64,000 nucleotides of DNA from Gammaproteobacteria bacterium (GTDB taxonomy: Bacteria; Pseudomonadota; Gammaproteobacteria; JAJPIJ01). The number at the start of each line of letters is the position of its first letter. Position 1 is the stretch's first letter. Made by a program: the position numbers and the translations under genes. The notes beneath the pieces are model-generated. The model did not search any database and had not been told where the DNA came from. It saw nothing but the letters and a program-made list of their open reading frames with translations. Location of the stretch: positions 69,300-133,299 of the forward strand of contig JAJVHZ010000026.1 in NCBI GenBank assembly GCA_022072255.1, written 5' to 3'. This document shows positions 30,170 through 40,433 of this stretch, piece by piece.

Positions 30170-31357
30170 CTACTGCAGGCTGGCGCGGCGGTCCGGCGGG
30201 AGGAAATTGGCGCGCCGGAACCCGAGCTTCTCGGCCTCCTGCACCGTGCGCGCATAGCACTCGCCGCGCAGCGGCTCCACGCGCACGTCGTCGTAGCGAT
30301 CGTCGAATGGAAGATGGTACATCCGCTCCCGCGTGCGTTCGTCGATGCGGCACTTGATGACAGGGAAGTTCACGTTCAGTCTGAAATTCTCCTTCACCTC
30401 CACCTTCAGTCGCGCGGCCGCCTCGCGCGCCAGGTCGCTCAGACGTGTGTTGGTGATGAATCGCGGCACGATCCTGGGCGGGAACAGCTTGTCCTCGCTG
30501 AGCCGGATGCTGAGCATCTGCACGGTGCCATAAAGATTGAGGATGTGGCGCTCGTGTATCAGCTTGTCCGATGCCCAGCAGCGCGCGTGCACGACGTGGA
30601 TGATGTCGTCCTTGCAGCAGATGAGATCCTCCGACAGCCCCTTCACGCCCGCGGCGACGGGCTGATAACGCACTTCCCAGCCCTCCCGCTCGTACAGATA
30701 CCCGATGTAGCGGTCGTACAGCATCCCAATCGCCGCCGGCGTCAGACCCTGGCGCATGAAGCGATCGAGAGCAAGCTGGTCGCGCTCGACGCTCGAGAGC
30801 TGCCGGTATTCATCGCTGCTGAGCAGCCTCTGCACCGGGTCCCGGCCCTCCGGCGCGCGCGGCAGCAACTGGACCGCCTCGTTGAGTATGGTGTTCTCGT
30901 AATCCTCCAGAAACGGAAAGTACTCCTTGTAACTGGCGAGCTGGTACTCGAGGTATTTCAGCCTGTCCTTGAGCATCCTGCGCTCGGCCTGCACGCGGGC
31001 CAGCTCCACATCGCCAGACTGCACGTCCCGGCGCCGGCCGCGCAACTGGACGGCGACCACGTCGTCCATGGCCTTGTCGGCCTCGGCAATCAGGTGGGTG
31101 AGCCAGCGGCGGCCATTGATGTAGCCTTCCTGGAAGGACTGTCGCGTCTGGTCGAGCAGGCGCTCGCGGGCCTTGAGTTCGAGCGCGAGCAGGTCGAATT
31201 CGCGGCGGAAGGCCGCCTCCTGCCTGGCCAGGGACTCGCGCGTGCGGCGATTCTCGTCGCTCTCCTTCACCTCCACGGCCTTGCCGCGCATCCAGGCGTA
31301 GACGCCCACGCAAAGCAGCGCGAAGCACGCAATGGCTAGGTATCCCCACGGGTACAT
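30170..31357 (-). CDS. Membrane-anchored Mrr/restriction-endonuclease-like protein, possibly degenerate active site
   Basis: N-terminal TM MYPWGYLAIACFALLCVGVYAWM, long charged region, then IGYLYEREGWEVRYQPVAAGVKGLSEDLICCKDDIIHVVHARCWASDK. Start 31357 preferred to 31471. Confidence 0.65.
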   Translation of the reverse strand: MYPWGYLAIACFALLCVGVYAWMRGKAVEVKESDENRRTRESLARQEAAFRREFDLLALELKARERLLDQTRQSFQEGYINGRRWLTHLIAEADKAMDDVVAVQLRGRRRDVQSGDVELARVQAERRMLKDRLKYLEYQLASYKEYFPFLEDYENTILNEAVQLLPRAPEGRDPVQRLLSSDEYRQLSSVERDQLALDRFMRQGLTPAAIGMLYDRYIGYLYEREGWEVRYQPVAAGVKGLSEDLICCKDDIIHVVHARCWASDKLIHERHILNLYGTVQMLSIRLSEDKLFPPRIVPRFITNTRLSDLAREAAARLKVEVKENFRLNVNFPVIKCRIDERTRERMYHLPFDDRYDDVRVEPLRGECYARTVQEAEKLGFRRANFLPPDRRASLQ

Positions 31358-31498
31358 GGCCGTATCCCTATTCCCCTGGCGATCAGTGTACCGAAATCGC
31401 CCGGGCGCAAGAACGGCCTGTCGCGGCCCGAGTGTGTCGAAGATCACAGGGGCGCGGAGGCGCTGCGCCATGCCGCGTGATCGCGGGGAACACGAGGT

Positions 31499-32857
31499 TC
31501 ATGCCTGCGCCAACGCCTGATCCAGCGTCAATACGCCGGTCACCTGCATGCCTTCGATGCGTTCGCGCGGCACGTTCGCCTTCGGAACGATCGCATGGCG
31601 ATAGCCGTGCTTGGCCGCCTCGCGCAACCGCTCGGGCCCGCCGGGCACCGGCCGGATCTCGCCCGCCAGGCCGACCTCTCCGAAGACGATCAGATCCTGG
31701 GGCAGCGCTCTGCCCCGCAGACTGGACAACACCGCCAGCAGCACCGCGAGATCGGCGCCGGTCTCCGATACGCGCACGCCGCCGACGACGTTGACGAAGA
31801 CGTCCTGATCATAGGTCACGACCCCGGCATGGCGGTGCGCGATCGCCAGCAGCATCGCCAGCCGGTTGCCGTCCAGACCGATGGTCACGCGCCGCGGATT
31901 GGCCAGCTTGGTTTCATCCACCAGCGCCTGCACCTCCACGAGCAGCGGGCGCGTGCCTTCGCGGGTGACCATCACCACGCTGCCCGGGGACTGCTGTTCG
32001 TGCCGCGAGAGGAAGATGGCGGAGGGGTTGCTCACCTCCCGCAATCCCCTGTCGACCATCGCGAAGACGCCCAGCTCGTTGACCGCGCCATAGCGATTCT
32101 TAACGGCGCGAATGACCCGGTAGCGCCCGCCGCTGTCGCCCTCGAAATACAACACCGTGTCGACCATGTGCTCGAGCACGCGCGGACCGGCAAGCGCGCC
32201 CTCCTTGGTGACGTGGCCGACGAGGTAGATCGAAGTGCCGCTCTGCTTTGCGAACCGCACGAGCTGTGCCGCGGTCTCGCGCACCTGGCTGACACTGCCG
32301 GGGGCGGAGGTGATCACGTCCGTGTACATCGTCTGGATGGAGTCGACCACCATCACCCGCGGCTGCTCGCGGCGTGCCAGATCGAGGACACGCTCGATGC
32401 GCGTCTCGGTGAGCAGGCGGATCGAACGGGTGTCGACGTCGAGCCGGCGCGCGCGCAACGCGATCTGCTGCGAGGATTCCTCGCCGGTGACGTACAGGGT
32501 CTTGAGCCGGTCGGCGACCGCCGCCAGCATCTGCAGCAGCAGCGTGGACTTGCCGATCCCGGGGTCACCGCCGATCAGCACGACCGAGCCCGGGACGATC
32601 CCGCCACCGAGCACGCGGTCGAGCTCGCCGATGCCGGTCGGCAGGCGCTCCTCCTCGACCGCGGCGACGCTGCGCAGGTCGCAGATCTCGGCGCTGTCGC
32701 CGCTGTAGCCGGAGAATCGCGGATTGGACCTCGCGGGCCGCGATTCGACGGCGATTTCCACGAGCGCGTTCCACGCCCCGCACTCCGGGCATTGCCCCGC
32801 CCATTTCGGCTGGGTCGCCCCGCAATCCTGACACTGGTATTGGCTCTTCGCGCGCAT
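31499..32857 (-). CDS. radA: DNA repair protein RadA
   Basis: CQDCGATQPKWAGQCPECGAWN zinc finger; GGDPGIGKSTLLLQ; KNRYGAVNELGVF. Confidence 0.97.
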   Translation of the reverse strand: MRAKSQYQCQDCGATQPKWAGQCPECGAWNALVEIAVESRPARSNPRFSGYSGDSAEICDLRSVAAVEEERLPTGIGELDRVLGGGIVPGSVVLIGGDPGIGKSTLLLQMLAAVADRLKTLYVTGEESSQQIALRARRLDVDTRSIRLLTETRIERVLDLARREQPRVMVVDSIQTMYTDVITSAPGSVSQVRETAAQLVRFAKQSGTSIYLVGHVTKEGALAGPRVLEHMVDTVLYFEGDSGGRYRVIRAVKNRYGAVNELGVFAMVDRGLREVSNPSAIFLSRHEQQSPGSVVMVTREGTRPLLVEVQALVDETKLANPRRVTIGLDGNRLAMLLAIAHRHAGVVTYDQDVFVNVVGGVRVSETGADLAVLLAVLSSLRGRALPQDLIVFGEVGLAGEIRPVPGGPERLREAAKHGYRHAIVPKANVPRERIEGMQVTGVLTLDQALAQA

Positions 32858-32922
32858 GCTGGAGACCGAACTGGACCGGCGGAGTCGCGGTGGGACCGAC
32901 TGCCGACCGTGGCGGGCCGGAG

Positions 32923-34077
32923 TCAGGCGATACCGTTGTCGACCGGCTCGCGGAGTTCCTCCCAGTCGACAGTGTCGAGGTCCGAGCTCACGGTCACCTC
33001 ACCGATGACCTCGAAACGCGGGCGCACGCGCACGCTGCAGAGCAGCTCGTAGGGAATGGTGCCCGCGTGACGGGCGACCTCTTCGACCGGCAGACCTTCG
33101 CCCCACAATACGACCGGGTCGCCGACCCGCGCCTGCGGCACGTTGCGCAGATCGACGATCAGCATATCCATGGAGGGGCGTCCGATGAGGGCGGCGCGCG
33201 TGCCGTTGACCAGCATCGGGGTGCCGGACTCGCAGTGCCGCGGGTAGCCGTCGCCGTAGCCGATGGCCACCACGCCGATCGGCATGTCCTCCGGACAGGT
33301 CCAGGTGCAGCCATAGCCGACGGGTTCGCCCTTGCGTACCCGCTTGACCGCGATCAGCGCCGAGCGGACGGTCATCACCGGCTTCAGCCCTTCCTGCACG
33401 GCCACCGTGTCGGCGAACGGCGAGACCCCGTAGAGCATCAGTCCGGGCCGTACCCATTCCGCGCGCGCCTGCGGCACGGCGATGATTCCTGCGGAGTTGG
33501 CGATGCACCGCTCACCGAACATCGCGCCCGTGGCGTCGGCGAACACGGCCAGCTGACGCTCCACGGAGGCGTCTCCGCGGGCGTTGGCGTTGGCGAAATG
33601 GGTTACCAGCCGCATGGGATCGGCGACGGCATGGCATTGACCGAGTCGCTTCCACAGCGCCGGGGCCGCCGCCGGGTCGACGCCGAGCCGGTGCATGCCC
33701 GTGTCGATCTTCAGCCATACGGGCACCGGCGGGCCCGCGGGCGCCTGCTCCAGCATCGCCACCTGTTCTGGACAATGCACCATGGTGTCCAGGTGGAGCT
33801 CGCGCGCCAGGCGCAACTCCTCGGCGTCGAACACGCCCTCGAGCAGAACGATGCGCCCGCCCACGCCGGCGCGGCGCAGGGTCACGGCCTCCTCGAGGCA
33901 GGCCACACCGAACGCGTCGGCATCGGCGAACGCGCGTGCCATGCGCGTCAGGCCGTGGCCGTAGGCATCGGCCTTGATGATCGCCATGACCCTGGAACGC
34001 GGCGCCAGCGCGCGCACGCGCGCGAGGTTGGCGCGCGCGGCATTCAGATCGATGACCACTCGGGCAGGACGGCTCAT
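32923..34077 (-). CDS. alr: Alanine racemase
   Basis: AIIKADAYGHG; IANSAGI; VRPGLMLYGVSPF; GRPSMDMLIVDL. Confidence 0.96.
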   Translation of the reverse strand: MSRPARVVIDLNAARANLARVRALAPRSRVMAIIKADAYGHGLTRMARAFADADAFGVACLEEAVTLRRAGVGGRIVLLEGVFDAEELRLARELHLDTMVHCPEQVAMLEQAPAGPPVPVWLKIDTGMHRLGVDPAAAPALWKRLGQCHAVADPMRLVTHFANANARGDASVERQLAVFADATGAMFGERCIANSAGIIAVPQARAEWVRPGLMLYGVSPFADTVAVQEGLKPVMTVRSALIAVKRVRKGEPVGYGCTWTCPEDMPIGVVAIGYGDGYPRHCESGTPMLVNGTRAALIGRPSMDMLIVDLRNVPQARVGDPVVLWGEGLPVEEVARHAGTIPYELLCSVRVRPRFEVIGEVTVSSDLDTVDWEELREPVDNGIA

Positions 34078-35456
34078 CGCTGGTAGTCGTCGTAGGCCAG
34101 GTTGTCGAAGCGCGTGAACTGCCCGCGGAAGGCGAGCTTGACCGTGCCGATCGGGCCGTTGCGCTGCTTGGCGACGATGATCTCCGCGATCCCCTTCTGA
34201 TCGGAGTCCGGGTTGTAGACCTCGTCGCGATAGATGAAGACGATGACGTCGGCGTCCTGCTCGATGGCGCCGGACTCGCGCAGGTCGGACATGACCGGAC
34301 GCTTGTCGTTGCGGCTCTCCAGGCTGCGATTGAGCTGCGAGAGCGCGATCACCGGCACGTGCAGTTCCTTCGCCAGCGCCTTCATCGACCGGGAGATCTC
34401 CGAGATCTCCGTCGCGCGGTTCTCCTTGGTCCCCGCGACCTGCATGAGCTGCAGATAATCGATGACGATGAGATTCAGGCCGTGCTCGCGGGCGATGCGA
34501 CGGCAGCGCGCCCGCAGCTCCCCGGGAGTCAGCGCCGGGCTATCGTCGATGAACAGCTTGGTGTCGTTCAGCATCTGCACCGCCGAGGTCAGGCGCGGCC
34601 AGTCGTCATCGGTGAGCTTGCCGGTGCGCATGCGGTGCTGATCGATGTGGCCGAGCGAGGACATCAGACGCATGGCGAGCTGCTCGCCCGGCATTTCCAT
34701 GGAGAACACCGCGACGGTGTGCCGGTCCTTGATCGCGGCATGCTCGACGATGTTCAGGGCCAGGCTGGTCTTGCCCATCGACGGCCGCCCGGCGATCACG
34801 ACCAGGTCCGCGGGCTGCAGGCCCGAGGTCAGCTCGTCGAAATCGCCCCAGCCGGTGGGAACGCCCGTGATCGGGCTCTGCTTGGTGAACAGCTCGTCGA
34901 TGCGATCCAGCGCGCTGCCGAGCAGCTCCTTGATCGACTTGTAGCCGGCACGACCGCGATTGTTCTGTTCCGCGATCTCGAAGACGAGGCGCTCGGCCTC
35001 GTCCAGCAGCTCCTCGCTCGTGCGTCCTTCCGGATTGAATGCGACGCCGCTGATACTGGCGCCGGCGCGTATCAGCTGGCGCAGCACGGAGCGTCCGCGC
35101 ACGATGTCCGCATAGGCGGCGATATTGGCGGCGCTGGGGGTGTGCTCGGCAAGCGAGGCGACGTAGGGCAGTCCGCCGACCCGTTCGAGGTCGCCGTTGA
35201 TCTCGAGGGCCTCGGCGACCGTCACCACGTCGCAGGGCTTGCCGGCCCCGGCCAGACCCGCGAGCGCGCTGAATATGATCCGGTGATCGTTGCGGTAGAA
35301 ATCCTGCTCGGTGACGCGCTCGGCCACCAGCAGCCAGGCGTCGTTGTCCAGCATCAGGCCGCCGAGGACCGCCTGTTCGGCCTCGATGGAATGCGGCGGC
35401 ACCTTCAGCGCATCGGTGACCGCTTCTGCCGCATAGCTGGCCAAGGTGGAGATCAA
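34074..35456 (-). CDS. dnaB: Replicative DNA helicase DnaB
   Basis: VPPHSIEAEQAVLGGLMLDNDAW; IAGRPSMGKTSLALNIVEHAA; DVIVFIYRDEVY. Confidence 0.97.
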   Translation of the reverse strand: MISTLASYAAEAVTDALKVPPHSIEAEQAVLGGLMLDNDAWLLVAERVTEQDFYRNDHRIIFSALAGLAGAGKPCDVVTVAEALEINGDLERVGGLPYVASLAEHTPSAANIAAYADIVRGRSVLRQLIRAGASISGVAFNPEGRTSEELLDEAERLVFEIAEQNNRGRAGYKSIKELLGSALDRIDELFTKQSPITGVPTGWGDFDELTSGLQPADLVVIAGRPSMGKTSLALNIVEHAAIKDRHTVAVFSMEMPGEQLAMRLMSSLGHIDQHRMRTGKLTDDDWPRLTSAVQMLNDTKLFIDDSPALTPGELRARCRRIAREHGLNLIVIDYLQLMQVAGTKENRATEISEISRSMKALAKELHVPVIALSQLNRSLESRNDKRPVMSDLRESGAIEQDADVIVFIYRDEVYNPDSDQKGIAEIIVAKQRNGPIGTVKLAFRGQFTRFDNLAYDDYQR

Positions 35457-35488
35457 ACGACCCCGCCTGCCCGGGGCCGCATGCTGCT

Positions 35489-35950
35489 TCAGGCCTTGAT
35501 TTCGCTCTCGGCGACGACGCGCACCGTCACCGCGACGTTCACGTCGGCGTGCAGATGCAGCTCCACCGCGTGGTCGCCCAGGGTGCGGATCGGACCGGTC
35601 GGCATGCGCACCTCGCGCTTCTCGACCTCGGTGCCGGCCCTGCTGAAGGCCTCGGCGATGTCGGCGGTGCCGACCGAACCGAACAGCTTGCCCTCCTCCC
35701 CGGCGCGGGCGGCGACGGTGACCACCGCGTCCTTCAGCGCGGCGGCGCGCGTCTCGGCCTTCGCCAGGGCCTCGGCCTGCGCCGTCTCCAGCTCCGCGCG
35801 CATGGTCTCGAGCTTGTGCACGTTGGCCTCGGTGGCGGGCACGGCCATCTTCTCGGGGATGAGAAAATTGCGCGCGTAGCCCGGGCGCACCTTGACGCGG
35901 TCGCCGAGCTTGCCCAGATTGTGTACCTTCTCAAGCAGGATCACTTCCAT
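35489..35950 (-). CDS. rplI: 50S ribosomal protein L9
   Basis: MEVILLEKVHNLGKLGDRVKVRPGYARNFLIPEKMAV. Confidence 0.97.
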   Translation of the reverse strand: MEVILLEKVHNLGKLGDRVKVRPGYARNFLIPEKMAVPATEANVHKLETMRAELETAQAEALAKAETRAAALKDAVVTVAARAGEEGKLFGSVGTADIAEAFSRAGTEVEKREVRMPTGPIRTLGDHAVELHLHADVNVAVTVRVVAESEIKA

Positions 35951-35989
35951 CTTCGTTCACCTTTCAGACGTGACTTCTCTCGCCAATGC

Positions 35990-36922
35990 CTACGCGCCGG
36001 CGGCGAATCGGGCGCGAAAATCAAAAACCAGGTCTGCCAGCGCCAGCGCCGCGAGCAGCGCGATCACGTAAAACGGCAGCAGCAGCAACGCCAGGTACAG
36101 CGCGAATACCCAACCCGCGGGCAGCCGGCGGCGCCAGATCTCGTGATGCGCGTAGGCCAGACCGTGAATCGCCAGGGCGCACACACTGATCGCCAACAGG
36201 TCCACAGCATACCCCAGGGGGGCCCCCGATACACCGGCCGCGCGGGATGCCGTCACCGCGACCAGCAACGCCAGCAGCACACCCGTGGCCAGGCCGCGCG
36301 GCAGTTGCAGCGCCCGGAACTCCGGCGCGAATCCGCCGGGGTTGTACAGGCGCGCCTGCCAGTGGCGCGCCAGCAGCACCGTGGCCATCAGCGTCACCAG
36401 CATGGAGGCAGCGACCAGGCTGTTGAGCACGCGGGCCACGGTATCGAGGTGCTCTGCGGTGATCCCGGATGCAGCTCCCTGCTCGCCCGCGAGCTTCATC
36501 ATGTTGTCCAGCACCCGCCGCCACCAGGCAACGACATCGCCGGTCCACAGGCGCAGGCCGACGGCGCACGCGGCCGCGATCGCCGCCGCCGTCACCAGCG
36601 CCCAACCCTCGCTGCGGCTCAGCCGCAGGATCAGCGCGCACAGCAGCGCGGGCAGCCAGATGAGGCCCAACACCCACAGCGCCGGCTGCACGGATCGAAA
36701 CATCACACCGGTAAAGACCGCGACAGCCGCGGTGGCGATGCCGGAGACCTTCAGGCCCTCGGCTGCGCCGTGACGCAGCGTCACCAGGGCAATTGCCGCC
36801 CCGCTGAGGCAGCTCGTCAACGGCATCAGCAGCGCGACGAGCCACCCGATGGCGATGAACAGCGCGGCCGCCGCGCCCGCGTGCAGGCGGCCCTGCATGA
36901 TCCACGCAGCCAGCGGGCGCAT
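35990..36922 (-). CDS. DUF2232/YybS-like membrane protein
   Basis: Multi-TM protein between rpsR and rplI, the usual gammaproteobacterial position of DUF2232 genes. Confidence 0.7.
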   Translation of the reverse strand: MRPLAAWIMQGRLHAGAAAALFIAIGWLVALLMPLTSCLSGAAIALVTLRHGAAEGLKVSGIATAAVAVFTGVMFRSVQPALWVLGLIWLPALLCALILRLSRSEGWALVTAAAIAAACAVGLRLWTGDVVAWWRRVLDNMMKLAGEQGAASGITAEHLDTVARVLNSLVAASMLVTLMATVLLARHWQARLYNPGGFAPEFRALQLPRGLATGVLLALLVAVTASRAAGVSGAPLGYAVDLLAISVCALAIHGLAYAHHEIWRRRLPAGWVFALYLALLLLPFYVIALLAALALADLVFDFRARFAAGA

Positions 36923-36949
36923 GCGAGTTCCGCCGCGTTGAGCGTAAGG

Positions 36950-37201
36950 CTAGTGCGAGTCGCAGTACGGCAGCAACGCGAGAAATCTCGCGCGCTTGAT
37001 CGCCGTCGCCAGCTGGCGCTGATAGCGGGTCTTGGTCCCTGAAATGCGCGCCGGAACGATCTTGCCGTTCTCGGAGATGTATTGCTTGAGGGTGGCGATG
37101 TCCTTGTAGTCGATCTCCTTGACCCCCTCCGCCGTGAACTTGCAGAAACGCTTGCGACGGAAGAAACGCGCCGCCGGTCTTTCCCGGGGTCTCATGCTCA
37201 T
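36950..37201 (-). CDS. rpsR: 30S ribosomal protein S18
   Basis: [69 protein letters not shown]. Confidence 0.97.
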   Translation of the reverse strand: MSMRPRERPAARFFRRKRFCKFTAEGVKEIDYKDIATLKQYISENGKIVPARISGTKTRYQRQLATAIKRARFLALLPYCDSH

Positions 37202-37614
37202 GCTTCAGCCTCGCTGGGTTCCACTTCAGACACCTCTTCCACCTCGGCGGCGCCCGATTCGCCGCGCCGCGGCGTGTATCGCTCTTCCTCGGCTTCGCGC
37301 GCCTTCGCCAGCGGCGAGGGCTCGGTCACGGCCTCGTCGCGCGCAACGATGAGATTGCGGATGACCGCGTCGTTGAACCGGAAGGCGTTGGACAACTCGG
37401 TCAGGGCCTGCTGCGTGCACTCGATGTTGAGCAGCACGTAATGGGCCTTGTGGACCTTGGCGATGGGATAGGCGAGCTGGCGGCGTCCCCAGTCCTCGAG
37501 CCGGTGTACCGCGCCGCCGCTCACGGAGACGATGCCCTTGTAGCGTTCGAGCATGGCGGGTACCTGCTCGCTCTGATCCGGGTGGATCAGGATGACGATC
37601 TCGTAATGACGCAT
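37198..37614 (-). CDS. rpsF: 30S ribosomal protein S6
   Basis: [65 protein letters not shown]. Confidence 0.97.
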   Translation of the reverse strand: MRHYEIVILIHPDQSEQVPAMLERYKGIVSVSGGAVHRLEDWGRRQLAYPIAKVHKAHYVLLNIECTQQALTELSNAFRFNDAVIRNLIVARDEAVTEPSPLAKAREAEEERYTPRRGESGAAEVEEVSEVEPSEAEA

Positions 37615-37798
37615 GTATTTTCCTCTCGGGTTGGCAGCCTCCCGACCGGCGTCATCCGGCGGTGAGGCAAGGATCCTCCGGAGGCGCGGCGCGCGGCCTG
37701 ACCTCCGGAAGGGCGCGTAGTTTAGTGCAGCGACCGGAATCAGGCAACAGACCGCGATCCGCCGATAACTGGCGCCCGATCATGACGTTAAACGGCCA

Positions 37799-39178
37799 TC
37801 AGGGGACGGCGAGCCCGGCGGCGCGCAGGTGCCGTCCGGAAATCCTCAGCAACCGCGCGTTCAGGAGCAGGGCCGCCACCGTGAGGCCGGCCACCAGCCC
37901 GGTCCAGAGGCCGAGCACGCCCTGCCGCGGCCCCAGCAGGTCGGTGAGCCCGAGGGCATAGCCCAGCGGCATCCCCACGCCCCAGTAGGCAAGCAGCGTG
38001 ATGACCATGGTCATGCGCGTGTCGTGGTAGCCGCGCAGGCTGCCCGCGGCCGTCACCTGCAGGCCGTCGGAGAGCTGGAACGCCGCCGAGTACGCCAGGA
38101 TGGTCACCGCGAGTTGGCGCACTGCCTCATCGGGGGTGTAGAGAGAGACGATCGAATAGGGGAAAACCAGCAGGGCAAAGGCGCTGCAGCAGGCGAAGAA
38201 CACCGCGCTCCAGGCCCCCTGCGCGGCGTATCGACGGGCGCGAGCGGGTTCACCGGCACCCAGGGCATGACCCACCTTCACGGTCAGCGCGAGACCGAGG
38301 CTGGTCGGCACCATGAACAGCAGGGCGCTGAAGTTCAGTGCAATCTGGTGCGCCGCCAGCGTCGTGGCCCCGAGCCTGCCGATGAGCAGCGCGACCAGTG
38401 CGAAGATGCTGGTCTCGGCGAACATCGCCGCGCCGACCGGGAAGCCCAGCCGCAGCATCGACCACAGGCGCCGCGGCTCCACGGCACCGAATCCGTGCAG
38501 CAGCGGCCGCCAGCGCCTGCGCGTCAGCACGGCCAGCGCGGTGAGCTGGATCCACATGACGAATCCGCTGGCCCAGCCGCAGCCCGCGCCACCGAGGGCA
38601 GGCAGGCCGAGCTCGCCGTGTATGAAGAGATAATTCAGCGGGACGTTGCTGAGAAACGCCAGCACCTGGATGACCATCACCGGCCGGCTGCTGCCACCGC
38701 CTTCGGTCAGGCCGCGCAGCACGAGGAAGAGCATCATCGCCGGCGCTCCGATCGCCATGCCTTCGAGATAGAGCGCCGCCATCGGCCGTACGGCCGGGTC
38801 GACGCCCATGAACACCAGCAGGTGGTCGCCGTGCAGCATCAGCGTCAGGGCGATCGCCGCCAGCCCGCCGGCCAGCCACACGCCCTGCCGCACCGAGGCC
38901 GCGAGTGCCGCGCGATCCTTCGCGCCTTCGGCGCGGGCGACCGTTGCCGTCACCGCGCTCAGCACCCCGAGGCACATGACGTAGACGGGCATCCACATGC
39001 TGAATCCCACCGCCACGGCAGCGAGGTCCGTCCGCCCGACCGCCCCGGCCATGACGGTGTCGACCACGCCCATGCCTATCTGGGCAAGCTGGCCGATGAG
39101 CATCGGCCAGGCCAGTTGCAGCAGCGCGCGCCAGTCCCTGCCCGGCAACGGCAGGGGCCGCGCGGTTCCCACCGTCAT
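37799..39178 (-). CDS. MATE family multidrug efflux protein (NorM-like)
   Basis: LAWPMLIGQLAQIGMGVVDTVMAGAVGRTDLAAVAVG; about 12 hydrophobic segments. Confidence 0.9.
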   Translation of the reverse strand: MTVGTARPLPLPGRDWRALLQLAWPMLIGQLAQIGMGVVDTVMAGAVGRTDLAAVAVGFSMWMPVYVMCLGVLSAVTATVARAEGAKDRAALAASVRQGVWLAGGLAAIALTLMLHGDHLLVFMGVDPAVRPMAALYLEGMAIGAPAMMLFLVLRGLTEGGGSSRPVMVIQVLAFLSNVPLNYLFIHGELGLPALGGAGCGWASGFVMWIQLTALAVLTRRRWRPLLHGFGAVEPRRLWSMLRLGFPVGAAMFAETSIFALVALLIGRLGATTLAAHQIALNFSALLFMVPTSLGLALTVKVGHALGAGEPARARRYAAQGAWSAVFFACCSAFALLVFPYSIVSLYTPDEAVRQLAVTILAYSAAFQLSDGLQVTAAGSLRGYHDTRMTMVITLLAYWGVGMPLGYALGLTDLLGPRQGVLGLWTGLVAGLTVAALLLNARLLRISGRHLRAAGLAVP

Positions 39179-40332
39179 GGCACCTCGGTGGTGCGCCGGA
39201 TCCGGCTCAACGCCTCGCGCAGCAGCGTCCGCGAACAGCCGAAGTTGAGACGGACGAATCCCGGCGCCCCGAATTCCGCCCCCCTGGACAAGCCGACGCC
39301 GGCGCGGTCGAAGTGGGCATGCGGATCAGCATGGCCCAGGCCGCGCGCATCCACCCAGGCAAGATAGGTGGCCTCGGCCGGGGCCATGGACAGCCCGGGC
39401 GTATCGTTGATCGCCGCGTGGACCAGCGCGGCGTTTCCCCGCAGGTACTCGAGCAACGCGCGTCGCCATGGCCCGCCGTGCCGGTAGGCCGCCTCCGCGG
39501 CCGCGTATCCCAGCACGTTCACGTCGGGGACGATGCCGCGCAGCACATGGCGCAACCGGCGGCGCAGGGCGGCGTTGGACACAATCGCGAACGAACAGCC
39601 CAGACCCGGGATGTTGTAGGTCTTGGATGGCGCCATCAGCGTGATGGTGCGCTCGGCCAGTGCCGGGTCGAGAGTTGCGAACGGGACGTGCCGGCGATCC
39701 GGGGCCAGGATCAGGTCCGCATGGATCTCATCCGAGCAGACCACGAGATTACACTCCTCGGCAATGCGTGCCACGGCGAGCAGCTCCGCGCGCGACCAGA
39801 CGCGGCCCACCGGATTGTGCGGATTGCAGAGCATGAGCAGGCGCGCACGTGGCGTGACGGCCGCGCGCAGCGCGTCCGGATCCCAGTGCCAGCGATCGCC
39901 GGTCAGCGCCAGCGGGACGCGGATGCAGCCGCGATCGGAGTACAGCGGCGCGGACAGGAACGGCGGATAGATCGGCACCGCGGTCAGCACCTCATCGCCG
40001 CCTTCGCCCACGGCGCGGCAGGCGGCGTTCAGGCCCGGCACGAGACCGGGCAGCCACAGCAGCCACTCCGGGCGCACGTCCCACTGGAAGTTGTCCGCGA
40101 GTGCGGCGATGACTGCCTCGGTCAGCGACGCGGGCGGGTCAGCGTAGCCGAATACGCCGTGATCGACGCGCGTGTGCAAGGCCTCGATCACGCAGGCCGG
40201 CGAGGCGAAGTCCATGTCCGCCACCCACAGCGGCAGCACGTCGCGGCCCGCGTATCTCGCCCACTTGCGGCTGTCGGTGCCGCGGCGATCCGGTGGATGG
40301 TCGAAGTCGAATTCCGCGCTCATGCATGGCAC
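39175..40332 (-). CDS. PatB/MalY-type pyridoxal phosphate C-S lyase/aminotransferase
   Basis: FDFDHPPDRRGTDSRKWARY...LPLWVADMDFASP; LMLCNPHNPVGRVW; MAPSKTYNIPGLGCSFAI. Confidence 0.9.
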   Translation of the reverse strand: MPCMSAEFDFDHPPDRRGTDSRKWARYAGRDVLPLWVADMDFASPACVIEALHTRVDHGVFGYADPPASLTEAVIAALADNFQWDVRPEWLLWLPGLVPGLNAACRAVGEGGDEVLTAVPIYPPFLSAPLYSDRGCIRVPLALTGDRWHWDPDALRAAVTPRARLLMLCNPHNPVGRVWSRAELLAVARIAEECNLVVCSDEIHADLILAPDRRHVPFATLDPALAERTITLMAPSKTYNIPGLGCSFAIVSNAALRRRLRHVLRGIVPDVNVLGYAAAEAAYRHGGPWRRALLEYLRGNAALVHAAINDTPGLSMAPAEATYLAWVDARGLGHADPHAHFDRAGVGLSRGAEFGAPGFVRLNFGCSRTLLREALSRIRRTTEVP

Positions 40333-40433
40333 CCGGGTTCCGCGCCGGTCGCAGCGGGATGCCCCGGCCTTCCGTCATTGGAGAGCCGGCGCCGCGCAGT
40401 GCGACGCCGGCGTTTGCGATCCGCCTGCCTCGC

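Noticed and set aside
37615-37740. S6:S18-binding leader upstream of rpsF
   Set aside because: A CCGGAGG/CCTCCGG stem is present, but I could not verify the conserved motif by eye; needs a covariance-model search.
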